Source of the DNA: Pseudomonadota bacterium
Lineage (GTDB): Bacteria; Pseudomonadota; Gammaproteobacteria; Steroidobacterales; Steroidobacteraceae
Direction of reading: 5' to 3'
NCBI GenBank assembly: GCA_023423935.1
Contig: JAFAEQ010000050.1
Location: 124,001 to 188,000, forward strand
DNA length: 64,000 nucleotides
In this document: in pieces, positions 42,769-51,876 of the stretch
How positions within the stretch are numbered: the stretch's first letter is position 1
How the letters are laid out: each line of letters opens with the position of its first letter
Program-made: the position numbers and the translations under genes
The notes under the pieces: generated by a model
The model's database searches: none
What the model was told of the DNA's origin: nothing
What the model saw: the letters and a program-made list of their open reading frames with translations, nothing else

Positions 42769-43032
42769 ATGATCGAAGGATTTCTCCTGGGTGTGATCGT
42801 GACCTCGTCGCTCGTGGCGGCGGGATTCTTCTTCAAGTTCTGGCGACGTACGGCCGATCCGCTGTTCTTCGCGTTCTCGGCCGCGTTTCTGATCGAAGGG
42901 CTCAATCGCCTGTCGTTCCTCTTTGTCGATTCGTCGAGCGAGGGCAGTCCGATGATCTATATGGTCAGACTGCTCGCCTTTCTGATCATCGTCATGGCGA
43001 TCGTGGCCAAGAACCGCAGCGCGCCGCGCTAG
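42769..43032 (+). CDS. Small membrane protein (DUF5985-like), second
   Basis: An 87-residue protein with three hydrophobic stretches (FLLGVIVTSSLVAAGFFF, LFFAFSAAFLIEGLNRLSFLF, MVRLLAFLIIVMAIVA), FKFWRRTADPLF in the first loop and a basic tail. It shares layout with the preceding protein and starts three bases after it, so the two may form a heteromeric membrane pair. Function unknown. Confidence 0.8.
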   Translation: MIEGFLLGVIVTSSLVAAGFFFKFWRRTADPLFFAFSAAFLIEGLNRLSFLFVDSSSEGSPMIYMVRLLAFLIIVMAIVAKNRSAPR

Positions 43033-43095
43033 CAGACGGGAAGGGCACTGGTGCGCAACGAACCCATCAGCCCGTCATGCCTCTGACGCAGCGTA

Positions 43096-45003
43096 CTAGC
43101 GCACCTTGAGAATCTTCGCGGCGACATCTGCGTTCGCCTGATCACCACCGGATGCAAAGGCCGGCATTCGCAGCGTTCCGTCCTTCGTTGTCTTGATCTC
43201 GAACGCTTCACTCCATGCCCCGGTGCGCGGGTCGAACCACTGCCAGCGGTAACTAGAGGTCGGTGCGAATCCTTTCAGTTCAGCGCGCAGTGCCTTGTTC
43301 TCGAAATAGGCAAGCGCGAAATCGCGCTCCGGCGTGCGCATCAGGAAGGACCAGCCATCGAGCCCATCGTCCAGCGCATCGGGAATGCTCCGCGGCGCGA
43401 TGTCCCTGGACGCCAGTTGCAGTTGCTGATAACGATCTCCTTCGGAGAGCACGAATGTTTTCAGATGCTGCATCTGAGCGCCGGACTCGTAGCGCAGGGC
43501 CGTCCAGATATGCGGCCGCCATCCTGCGGGCTCGCCCGTGCTGGTGACATCGTACGCGGCGGTGCCGTGCACATGGCCTGCGAGACCGCCCGAGAGCACC
43601 GAGCCGTACATCATGGCGCGCGCGAAGTAGTTGTCGCGATCCGAGTTCTCAGCTGGCGTCTCACCGCCAGGCCGATTGATGTTGTGATTCCAGCCGGTGT
43701 AGTACGGCTCGAGATTCGCCGCGGGGTAGGCGGGCTTCAGGCGGAAGAGCTCTTCGATCGACGCATAGATCGCGTGATTGCGGGGATTGTTGCCGACCGT
43801 GTGCATCGTGATCCACGGTGCACGATCGGCATGACCGAACGCCTTGAAGGTCGAACGATCGATCAGCGTCGTGTACGGCTGACCATACGGAAGCGGTCCG
43901 TACTTCTTCCAGTGATAGGTGAGGGCCTCGTTGAATTCATCGGCCGTCAGGCTGAAATCCTTCGGAATCCAGTCCAGATGGATGCCACTGAAGATCAGGT
44001 TGTATGCGCCGTAACGTGCGATCAGGTACTGAACGAAGCGTGCATAGGAGGCGTTGAAGTCGAAGTACGCCTTCCAGGATGGCGCGTTGTCGCGGCGGAT
44101 CGTCTCGAAGAACGGGACGAATCCCTGACCTGCCAGGTACTGCATCTTGCGATCGAGGCTGGCGAAATATCTCGGGTCGATCCGATCGAAGTTCGCGAGC
44201 CCTTCGCGATCCTCGAGCACTTCGAACGGTCGATGGCCATGTTCATCGTGCATGTCCTTGCCGGTGGTCGTAGCACCATCGGCAGTGGAGATCTTTGCGT
44301 TCGGCGCCCAGTGACCGAACTTCTCCCAGGCATTGCGCAGGTACACGCCATCCTTGTTCGCAAACGTTGCTCCTCGGTGATCCGCTGCCCAATTGGGGAA
44401 TGCGGCAATGAAAGACACCGAGTTGAAGCCCTGACGTTTGCGATAGCTGACGGCCTCCTCGAAGCTGATGCCTTCGGCAGGGACATAGTCAGCGGCGGGC
44501 TGCACGCCGCGGAATGGCAATCGCCAGGTCGAAGCAGCGAGCCAGGTGTCGCCCACGAGGAAGAACGGCGTGCCGTCGGCATAGCGAAGTGCGTGGCCGT
44601 TCTCGCTCGCTCTGACGAATCCGCGCCGATTGGCGTTTTCGGCGATCTCGTCTGCATCCCAGGCCACTGCGCGGAACGTGCCTCGGCCGCCGTTGAGCCC
44701 GGCATCGCTCGACTGATTCGAGCCCGAGGACCATTTCCATTCGCCGGGGGTGGTGGCGACGAAGCGCACCTTGAACGTGCGACCGCCATCCCAGAAGCCA
44801 TAGATGCGTTTCTTGAAATCGGGCCCTTCCAGATCGATCCAGCAGTCGACCTCGACGTAGGGATTGGAATAGGTGCCTGCGGCCTGCAGCGTAATTTCCT
44901 GAGTGTCCCAGACATGCACCTCGCCGGATTGCAGCCGGGAAGCCAATGCGATGACCGGGAGTGTGCCGCAGACGAACAGTACGAGACGGAGCAAGCGCTG
45001 CAT
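43096..45003 (-). CDS. Secreted DUF5060/DUF4038-type glycoside hydrolase
   Basis: A 635-residue exported protein (signal peptide LLRLVLFVCGTLPVIALAS). The first 100 residues are a DUF5060 beta-domain (EVHVWDTQEITLQAAG to TTPGEWKWSS). A TIM barrel of DUF4038/GH140-like type follows: GTPFFLVGDTW, YRKRQGFNSVSFI, NLIFSGIHLDW and ANLEPYYTGW; candidate catalytic acids sit in FFETIRRD and NLEPYY. A C-terminal beta-domain ends the protein. Such enzymes cleave plant or microbial polysaccharides; the substrate is unknown. ATG at 45003 gives the signal peptide; the longer frame does not. Confidence 0.85.
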   Translation of the reverse strand: MQRLLRLVLFVCGTLPVIALASRLQSGEVHVWDTQEITLQAAGTYSNPYVEVDCWIDLEGPDFKKRIYGFWDGGRTFKVRFVATTPGEWKWSSGSNQSSDAGLNGGRGTFRAVAWDADEIAENANRRGFVRASENGHALRYADGTPFFLVGDTWLAASTWRLPFRGVQPAADYVPAEGISFEEAVSYRKRQGFNSVSFIAAFPNWAADHRGATFANKDGVYLRNAWEKFGHWAPNAKISTADGATTTGKDMHDEHGHRPFEVLEDREGLANFDRIDPRYFASLDRKMQYLAGQGFVPFFETIRRDNAPSWKAYFDFNASYARFVQYLIARYGAYNLIFSGIHLDWIPKDFSLTADEFNEALTYHWKKYGPLPYGQPYTTLIDRSTFKAFGHADRAPWITMHTVGNNPRNHAIYASIEELFRLKPAYPAANLEPYYTGWNHNINRPGGETPAENSDRDNYFARAMMYGSVLSGGLAGHVHGTAAYDVTSTGEPAGWRPHIWTALRYESGAQMQHLKTFVLSEGDRYQQLQLASRDIAPRSIPDALDDGLDGWSFLMRTPERDFALAYFENKALRAELKGFAPTSSYRWQWFDPRTGAWSEAFEIKTTKDGTLRMPAFASGGDQANADVAAKILKVR

Positions 45004-45165
45004 GAGGGGCCCAACAGTTTCAGCGAGGGCCCGCAGCATAGCGACTTGCGCGTGCTGCTCGCTACGCACGGGGCGAACAGGCATGCGTGCGACTTTAGTC
45101 GAACCTGATTTCACTCGATGAGCTCTGCATTTCGCGCGAGTCGGCGGGGCCGACCGGCGGGATGC

Positions 45166-45795
45166 TCACCGTGCGAGGGCTGCGATCTCCGTCATCGAAG
45201 TGAAGGTCAGAGAGGGCTTGAGCGAGCGGAGCACGTCCTCTTTGGCATAACCCCACAGCACCGCCCCTGAAGGGATACGCGCCTCGCGGGCCGCTTCGAT
45301 ATCGCGTGTCTCATCGCCGATCGAAATGGCTTCGTGAGCTGCGACACCGTTGCGGTCGAGGACCGCTCGCAGCTTGCGTGCCTTGCCGAAGAGTGAAGCC
45401 CCGCATTCGTAATCGTCGATCAGGGCGGCATTTGCAGGCCCCAGAATACGGCGAATGTTCTCTTCGTCGTTGGAGCTGACGATGGCCGTGCGGACGCCAG
45501 CCGCCTTGAGCGTCTGTAACATCTCGCCAATGCCCGCGAACAGCGGAATCTGCTCTGCATCGGCCGCCACCCGTCGACGCATGGCGTTCGCGATGCTCGG
45601 CAGTTTCCACATCGGCACGCCGAGATACGACACGATCTCGCGATTTGTGCGTCCTCGGAGCATATCGATCTCGGACGTCGTGACCTGCCGCAATCCGAAC
45701 TGTTTCGCCATGTCGTTGAAGGTGCGGATCATCCAGTCCGCGCTGTCGGCAAGCGTTCCGTCGAAATCGAAGATCACCAATCGATAGGCAGGCAT
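45166..45795 (-). CDS. HAD-family hydrolase (phosphoglycolate phosphatase-like)
   Basis: A 209-residue phosphatase of HAD subfamily I: nucleophile motif FDFDGTLADS, motif II TAIVSSND, Lys motif in GKARKLRAVL and motif IV SIGDETRDIEAAREA. The cap is a small helical domain (residues 15-85). Substrate is not determined; Gph or PPi-type activities are typical. It lies 160 bp from the glycoside hydrolase gene on the same strand; a perfect six-base hairpin (45140-45154) lies just after its stop. Confidence 0.9.
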   Translation of the reverse strand: MPAYRLVIFDFDGTLADSADWMIRTFNDMAKQFGLRQVTTSEIDMLRGRTNREIVSYLGVPMWKLPSIANAMRRRVAADAEQIPLFAGIGEMLQTLKAAGVRTAIVSSNDEENIRRILGPANAALIDDYECGASLFGKARKLRAVLDRNGVAAHEAISIGDETRDIEAAREARIPSGAVLWGYAKEDVLRSLKPSLTFTSMTEIAALAR

Positions 45796-46220
45796 GAATC
45801 ATCGCGGCAGCGCGCCGCATCTTGAAGTACACGAGCGGATTGTAACGTGGCGATGCGCAGGCATGGCTTCGCTGATCGCATCGGAGGGACGCTCCGGGCA
45901 TGTCGGACAGCAGGTGCGATTCATCGCATGGCGTAAAGCGATGCGTCGTGTCGCTACTGGGACCATGTCCTCGACGGCAGTGAATCACCACATCCCCGAC
46001 CGCCCGGCATTTCTAATGGCGAAGGGCAAGCTCGACGCCCAATTTGCCGGATCTGTCGCAGCATACCGTCAGTTATGTTGACGTCCGGGCGTCTTTGCAC
46101 TGCGCCGCCGCCCGATGTTCCGAGACTTCGGGCTTTCTCGCGGCCGCAGCAGTCGTTACGCTTGCGGCGCGGGAACGTTGGACCTATCAAAGAGCGTTGA
46201 AGGGAAAACGCCGTGACCCT
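45796..46220. other. Intergenic region between the HAD hydrolase and OpgC-like gene
   Basis: A divergent gap of about 425 bases. On the minus strand TTACAATCC (45841-45847) is a possible -10 for the HAD gene. A 95-codon open frame at 45794-46081 has no recognisable content and I do not call it. The upstream part of the OpgC reading frame (46044-46220) is also unconserved. Confidence 0.45.
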
Positions 46221-47378
46221 ATGGAGCGATTCGCCCGAGAACCGATGAGCCAGCGCGATCATTCAATCGATGTCATGCGAGGTACGCTGCTCGTACTGAT
46301 GACCATGACGCATCTGCCGACCGTCTGGTCTGGCGTATTCGGCGAGCCATTGGGTTTCATTTCCGCTGCCGAGGGCTTCGTCTTTCTGTCCGCCTTCATG
46401 GCGGGCAAGGTGTTTACGCAATACCAGCTCGATGTCGGCATCCATCATGCGAGCCGTTGGATCAGGCAGCGGGCACTGCGGCTGTACGCGATCCATATGA
46501 TCCTGCTGCTGATCGCGTTCACGGCGATTGCGTGGGTCGCCTCGCACTATCAGCGGCCCGCGCTTCAGAACCTGCTCGATTTCTATTTTCAGGCGCCACG
46601 CAAGGCGATGCTGACGGGGGCGATGCTGATCTACCAGCCGCCGCTCCTGGATATCCTGCCGATGTACATCCTGTTCTGCGTCGGCACCTCGTATGTGATG
46701 AACACAGCGCACCGATGGGGATGGTCGAAAGTGATCTGCGTCAGCGCGGCCGTATGGCTCGCGGCGCAGTTTGGCTTGCGTCGCGCAATCTATTCCTTCG
46801 TGTTCGAAAGTGCAGGATGGAACATTCCGTACGGTGCGCTCGGTTCGTTCGATCTGTATGCCTGGCAGTTTCTCTGGGTGCTGGGCCTGTGGTTCGGTGC
46901 ACTGGGTTTCGGCAAGACCCGTGAGGTGCTCGCATCGAGCCGCGGAATGTTGAACACGGCCCTGGCCGTGTCCTGCGCCATCTTTATCTGGCGTCACTAT
47001 TCAGGGCCGATGGGTTTCCAGAGTCTTGCCATGCATTTGCTGTGGATCGACAAATGGTCACTGTCGGCCGTGCGGCTGGTGAATCTCGTGGCGCTGGTGT
47101 TCGTGATCATCGGCTTCGGCGCGCATATCAAGGGCTACGTGCGTGTGCCGTGGCTGGCCACCCTGGGACGTGCATCGCTTTGGGTGTTCGCGGCTCACAT
47201 CGTATCGGTGCTGGCCGTGCTTGCGCTCATCGATACCGATGCCGCGCCGCTCGGCGGATGGCGCGGGGTGTTCTTCGTCGGCTTCGCCTACGCGATTCTC
47301 ACGTTCACGGCCCTGATCTATCGCGCGCGGCGCAAGCGATCCGGAACATCGTTACCTGCCTCGACCACCATCGCCTGA
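46221..47378 (+). CDS. OpgC-like membrane acyltransferase
   Basis: A 385-residue protein with about ten membrane helices. RDHSIDVMRGTLLVLMTMTHLPT at the start and FISAAEGFVFLSAFMAGKVFTQY, with HPALQ-like loops, identify the OpgC family, which succinylates osmoregulated periplasmic glucans. Start choice is between ATG 46221 and ATG 46245 (MSQRDHSI, with GAGA four bases before); conserved sequence begins right after the second. No opgGH genes are in the window, so the acceptor glucan is inferred only. Confidence 0.85.
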   Translation: MERFAREPMSQRDHSIDVMRGTLLVLMTMTHLPTVWSGVFGEPLGFISAAEGFVFLSAFMAGKVFTQYQLDVGIHHASRWIRQRALRLYAIHMILLLIAFTAIAWVASHYQRPALQNLLDFYFQAPRKAMLTGAMLIYQPPLLDILPMYILFCVGTSYVMNTAHRWGWSKVICVSAAVWLAAQFGLRRAIYSFVFESAGWNIPYGALGSFDLYAWQFLWVLGLWFGALGFGKTREVLASSRGMLNTALAVSCAIFIWRHYSGPMGFQSLAMHLLWIDKWSLSAVRLVNLVALVFVIIGFGAHIKGYVRVPWLATLGRASLWVFAAHIVSVLAVLALIDTDAAPLGGWRGVFFVGFAYAILTFTALIYRARRKRSGTSLPASTTIA

Positions 47379-47392
47379 GTGTCCGGACCCGT

Positions 47393-49552
47393 TCAGCGAC
47401 ACTTGGGCGAGGCGATCGGTGGGATGGCCACCTCTTCCCCGGCGATCAGAATATCCACGCGGCGATTGCGCGCATGGGCATCTTCCGAGGACGCGAAATC
47501 CGCAGGATGCCGTTCGCCGATGCTGGCAATCTCGATCTTGCCGCGTGCGACTCCAGCCGTGATCAGGGCATCGCGCACGCTGCGAGCCCGCAGTAATCCG
47601 AGATCGTCGTTGTAGCGGCACGTTCCCGCCGCGTCGGTGTGTCCGACGAGCACGATCCTCGGCGTCTGCGCTCGCTTCAAGGTCCGTGCGAGCTGACGCA
47701 TCGAAGCGCGGGTGGACGGCGTCAGCGTCGAGTCGTTGAAGCAGAAGTTCACGCTGGTATCGAGCGCATGAAGTGCAGGATCCGAATAAGTAGCCATCTC
47801 ACTTCCAGCCGTTCCGCGGCCATCCCAGGCGCTTGCGTTCGAGTAATGAGCTGTTGCCGATCCCAACTGTGCGCCGGCGCGCGCAGCATGACGGCCGAGC
47901 AGGTTGGAGGTCATGGCGGCCATGCCGCTGTCGGTACAGGTATCGGCGAGAACCTCGCGTGCCTCGTCCAGATTCGCAGGAGGACGGCGGCCCGTGAGCG
48001 GATCGATGGCGGGCCGCAGGCTTTGCACGAGTACCGTCAGGCGCAGTGCGTTGCCCAGCGCCGTGTCCAGATGCGATTCGACCATGCTCTTGACGGCGGC
48101 CAGATCGCCGCGGTCGCCGACGCGTCCGCCGAAGGACAGCAGTTCGCCCATCGATTCGTCCAGCCCGCCCGAATCATCGAGCAGGGCCTGCAGCGCTTCC
48201 TGATCTCGCGCCGTGCGCGGTGATTCGATCGAGATGCGGATCGGAGCGCTGACGATGTCTTCGTCAGCGTCGCCCACTGCGAGTCTCGCGCGCAGCTCGT
48301 ACGTGCCGGGGGCCTTGAACGTCCATCCATCCTTGCCGAAGTACACCGGGATCGTCGCTTCAGTCCGCTCGCCAGGAGCCAGCTCGGCTTCGTCATCGCT
48401 CGTCGCTTCGAAGAATGCGGTCGGTTGCAACGTGTGCCATTCATCGCTGGACTCGCCTCGATACTCGACAGTCACCATTCCGTAACGCGGGTCGAGCCGG
48501 CGTACGATCGGCAAGGACTTCTCACCCGTGTTGCGGGCCATGATGCGAACAGCAATGGGATAGCCAAGTGGATAGGGAGCCGTTTGGGCCTGCAACTCGA
48601 GGGTCGCAGCGATGCTGGACGGTGCGGGATCCATCTGCTGAGCCTGCGCATCGGAAATCAGGAACAGCGTTCGCAGACGCGCAAGACCCGCTGACCAGCG
48701 ACTCGGAAAGCTGATGCGGTGACTGCGTGCTTCGTCGCATTCATTCGAAGAGGCCGGCGCATCGATGAATGGCGAGTTTGCCTTACCGGGCAGGATCTCC
48801 CGCGCAGTGCCGGTCTGAAAGAAGCGGATCGTCGAGGGACTCATCGCCATCAGCGGCTCTTCGCGCAGCTGCCAGTGCCTGCTGGTGTTCGAGATGCAGC
48901 GCGTCGGCGCTTCGAGCGTCAAACGTCCATCCTCCGATTGCGCCGCATCGGTGTGATGACGATTCAGGGCATGCAACAGCTCGTGCGCAAACGTGCGCAG
49001 CTTCAATGCGGGCAGCCGCTCCGCCTCATGAGTACCGAACAACCGCTCCGTCGTTCGCGGCGCCACGGCGAAGGCCTCACGACCGCGGGTGTCGAACATC
49101 ATCCCGAACAACTCGGATCCGTTGTCATCGACGATGGCGTTCACGAAGAGGGCATAGAGCTGCGCATCGATCGGCCCGGACGGCGCATGGTTGTGCCAGG
49201 CGCGAACGAACTGAGCCAGATCGGCTCGATCCAGAGGTCCGCTCTGCGGATCGTAGGGCAGGTCGAGATCGTCCAGCACGCTGGACAGTTCGATGCCTCC
49301 ATCGCGCAGAATCGAAGCGAGCGAGACAGCGCCGCTGGCATCCTCGATCTCGAGGTCGATCGGTGCGACCTGCCGAAGCGCATCCAGCTCGAGCTCCACA
49401 ACGAACCGTTGCCGTGCGCAGCTCGGCCGATCGCACGCATCGCTCGGCCACCAGAACGCCCACCCGAGCAGCCCGGCCAAGAGGGCCAGGACAGAGCTGA
49501 TGAGCGCCACGGGCCATCTCCTTCGATCTGAATTCTTCTGAGGTCGATTCAC
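47393..49552 (-). CDS. Membrane-anchored protein with an HExxH motif and C-terminal OmpA domain
   Basis: About 719 residues. N-terminal anchor (WPVALISSVLALLAGLLGWAFWW) then a periplasmic region. HELLH at about 189-193 in FAHELLHALNRHHTD matches the HExxH zinc-peptidase pattern, with additional histidines. A central region (about 345-480) has beta-rich sandwich features (LGYPIAVRIMARNTGEKS, GTYELRARLAVGDAD). The C-terminal 110 residues form an OmpA peptidoglycan-binding domain (SVNFCFNDSTLTPSTRASM, VGHTDAAGTC, RARSVRDALITAG, ARNRRVDI). Start: no ATG is available, and GTG 49552 is the best guess. The opposite-strand OpgC gene ends 14 bp away. Confidence 0.78.
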   Translation of the reverse strand: MNRPQKNSDRRRWPVALISSVLALLAGLLGWAFWWPSDACDRPSCARQRFVVELELDALRQVAPIDLEIEDASGAVSLASILRDGGIELSSVLDDLDLPYDPQSGPLDRADLAQFVRAWHNHAPSGPIDAQLYALFVNAIVDDNGSELFGMMFDTRGREAFAVAPRTTERLFGTHEAERLPALKLRTFAHELLHALNRHHTDAAQSEDGRLTLEAPTRCISNTSRHWQLREEPLMAMSPSTIRFFQTGTAREILPGKANSPFIDAPASSNECDEARSHRISFPSRWSAGLARLRTLFLISDAQAQQMDPAPSSIAATLELQAQTAPYPLGYPIAVRIMARNTGEKSLPIVRRLDPRYGMVTVEYRGESSDEWHTLQPTAFFEATSDDEAELAPGERTEATIPVYFGKDGWTFKAPGTYELRARLAVGDADEDIVSAPIRISIESPRTARDQEALQALLDDSGGLDESMGELLSFGGRVGDRGDLAAVKSMVESHLDTALGNALRLTVLVQSLRPAIDPLTGRRPPANLDEAREVLADTCTDSGMAAMTSNLLGRHAARAGAQLGSATAHYSNASAWDGRGTAGSEMATYSDPALHALDTSVNFCFNDSTLTPSTRASMRQLARTLKRAQTPRIVLVGHTDAAGTCRYNDDLGLLRARSVRDALITAGVARGKIEIASIGERHPADFASSEDAHARNRRVDILIAGEEVAIPPIASPKCR

Positions 49553-49811
49553 GGGCGGTCCAAGGCGAAATGACTGGCAGTTGCGATGAGTCTCAATCAG
49601 CCTCGCACTGGTGAAGGTTCCACGCACGTGCGCAGGATTTTTCGATCGCCTTCAGTCTTCGCGTCCGCAGTGTATCGGCTCGTGCCTGGCTCGTGGAGAC
49701 GCGAGATCGCACGACGATGCGCAGCAAGCGCGAGCGCGGACAGCGAACCGCTACAATCCCGCTGCGCGCAACGTGTGTGGCCTTCGCGCTGAAGACGAAA
49801 CGAGGCAGGCA

Positions 49812-51446
49812 ATGGGAACGATCGGCATCATTCTGTTCATGCTCGCCGCGGTGGTGGTCAGTGGGATCGTCGTGCGCGCCATCCCGCTCGCAGTCCCGAC
49901 ACCGCTGGTGCAGATTGCGCTGGGCGCCGCCATCGCCGCGTCCACCAGCCATCGCGTGGAGCTCGACCCCGAAGTTTTCTTTCTCCTGTTCCTGCCGCCG
50001 CTGCTGTTCCTCGATGGCTGGCGCATTCCGAAAGAAGGATTGCTGCGCGATCGTGGAATGATTCTCGAGCTGGCTCTGGGTCTGGTGATCTTCACCGTCC
50101 TGGGGATGGGACTCTTCATTCATTGGCTGATTCCCTCGATGCCGTACGCCGTTGCGTTTGCGCTGGCCGCAATCGTCTCGCCGACCGATCCCGTGGCGGT
50201 CTCTGCGATCTCGAAGCGCAGTCCTATTCCCAAGCGGGTCATGCATGTGCTCGAAGGCGAGTCGCTTCTGAACGATGCATCGGGCCTGGTGTGCTTTCGG
50301 TTCGCGGTTGCAGCGGCCCTCACGGGCACATTCTCGCTTCCCGCGGCAACGCTCACTTTCCTGCAGCTGGTGATCGCAGGCTTGCTCATCGGTGTCGTTC
50401 TGACGTTCGGAGTGATGGCCGCTAAAAACTGGCTCGCGCAGAGGCTCGGAGAAGATTCCGGCTCTCAGGTGCTCATCAGCCTGCTCATTCCGTTCGCCGC
50501 CTATGAAGTGGCCGAGCAATTCGGCGGCTCGGGAATTCTCGCGGCCGTTGCCGCCGGCATCACGATGAGTTACGTCGAGCTCAGCGGCCGCGCGCTGGCC
50601 AGCACGCGCGTACAGCGCACCGCGGTGTGGGACACGGTGCAGTTCGCTCTCAACGGCATCATGTTCGTGCTGCTCGGAGAGCAGCTGCCGGCCATTCTCT
50701 CGGGCGCGGTCGAAGTCGTGCAGCAGTCCAACCATGACAATCCCTGGTGGCTGGCCGTTTACGTGATCGCGATCAACCTCGGGCTCGCGGCGCTACGGTT
50801 CGCATGGGTGTGGGTCTCGGTGCAGATCACTTACATCCTCGCCAGGCGCCGCGGGCATGCGCATGCGCCGCGACCGGGATGGCGGCTCATCGCTGCGGTG
50901 TCCGTTGCAGGCGTACGCGGCGCGATCACGCTCGCGGGCGTTCTGACACTACCGCTGACGCTCATGGACGGTTCGGCATTTCCCGCGCGCGATCTGACGA
51001 TCTTCCTGGCGGCCGGTGTGATCATTCTGTCGCTGACTGCAGCGAGCTTTCTTCTGCCGCATCTGCTCGAGGGACTGCACCTGCCAACCGAATCGAGCGA
51101 AGACGAGGAGGTCGATCGCGCGCGACTGGCCGCTTCCCAGTCGGCGATTCGCGCCGTGGAGGAGGCAAGTCACGAGATGGCCCGCGGCCACAGCGATGCC
51201 GACATGTATGCCGAGGCTGCGACGCGCGTCATGGAAATGTATCGCAGGCGGCTCGAAGACCAGCAGCCGGGCGATAACGCCGTTCGCTCGCGGCGTGCGA
51301 CAGCCATCGAACGCAAGCTGCGGCTCGCTGGCATCCAAGCCGAACGCGACACGTTATTTGCGCTGGCACGCTCGCAGCAGATCTCGGACGAAAGATCCCG
51401 AGCGCTCATTCGCGAGCTCGACCTGATCGAAGAACGTCTGCGCTGA
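49812..51446 (+). CDS. CPA1-family Na+/H+ antiporter
   Basis: A 544-residue transporter with 12 or so membrane helices. ALAAIVSPTDPVAVSAI contains the ion-binding Asp, HVLEGESLLNDASGLVCFRF is the ND motif and SVAGVRGAITLAGVLTLPL is the conserved arginine helix. The C-terminal 120 residues are a soluble helical tail (EDEEVDRARLAASQSAIRAV to LDLIEERLR) that may sense pH or bind partners. The ATG at 49812 has GAGGCA upstream. Role: monovalent cation or pH homeostasis in the inner membrane. Confidence 0.93.
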   Translation: MGTIGIILFMLAAVVVSGIVVRAIPLAVPTPLVQIALGAAIAASTSHRVELDPEVFFLLFLPPLLFLDGWRIPKEGLLRDRGMILELALGLVIFTVLGMGLFIHWLIPSMPYAVAFALAAIVSPTDPVAVSAISKRSPIPKRVMHVLEGESLLNDASGLVCFRFAVAAALTGTFSLPAATLTFLQLVIAGLLIGVVLTFGVMAAKNWLAQRLGEDSGSQVLISLLIPFAAYEVAEQFGGSGILAAVAAGITMSYVELSGRALASTRVQRTAVWDTVQFALNGIMFVLLGEQLPAILSGAVEVVQQSNHDNPWWLAVYVIAINLGLAALRFAWVWVSVQITYILARRRGHAHAPRPGWRLIAAVSVAGVRGAITLAGVLTLPLTLMDGSAFPARDLTIFLAAGVIILSLTAASFLLPHLLEGLHLPTESSEDEEVDRARLAASQSAIRAVEEASHEMARGHSDADMYAEAATRVMEMYRRRLEDQQPGDNAVRSRRATAIERKLRLAGIQAERDTLFALARSQQISDERSRALIRELDLIEERLR

Positions 51447-51876
51447 GCGGTGCTGCGCTCATCGAGTTCTGCTGACTTTACCGACGACTCACCGGTGAGC
51501 CGAAGCGCACCTATGTAACAAATTCTCCGGGAGTCTCGGATGACCACCGTGTAGATTTGGGATGCAGCTGTCGACGCATAGGTCCGAAGGCCACTGTATG
51601 CTGGTGACCTGTAACAGCCGATTCCGTAGTGATGTCACCCCGGCGAAGGCAGGGGTCCAGGTCCTGTGACCCACGGGAATCCCGCGGGAGATCCCGGCCT
51701 TCGCCCGGCCTTCGCCGGGATGACGACCAAAGCAGCACTCTCGAATCAGTCGTTGCAGTCCACTTGCAAACGTCGACGCAGAGCCGAGGTAAAACAAGCG
51801 TTACTCAGGAACTCGTGGATAGTTTTGAACGTAGGAAGCCATCGCACTTCATGAATCGATACGCAGTTCGGCGTGG
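51447..51876. other. Intergenic region upstream of the GAF-PAS kinase
   Basis: A 430-base gap. Apart from the palindromic element at 51634-51724 it has no recognisable gene. The AT-rich part after 51730 presumably holds the kinase promoter, with no clear consensus boxes. The nearest in-frame start for the kinase is GTG 51877. Confidence 0.5.
51634..51724. repeat. Dispersed palindromic repeat (CCCGGCGAAGGC type)
   Basis: GTCACCCCGGCGAAGGCAGG (51634-51653) is the near reverse complement of GGCCTTCGCCGGGATGAC (51707-51724). A second copy of CCGGCCTTCGC at 51694-51704 gives a short direct repeat. Elements with GTCATCCCGGCGAAGGCCGGG are widely scattered in proteobacterial intergenic DNA. Confidence 0.8.

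Noticed and set aside
43417..45108. A 563-codon plus-strand frame across the glycoside hydrolase gene
   Set aside because: Antisense to a protein with a signal peptide and family motifs; its own translation has no domain content.
45794..46081. A 95-codon plus-strand frame
   Set aside because: No ribosome-binding site, no recognisable content, and it overlaps the HAD gene promoter.
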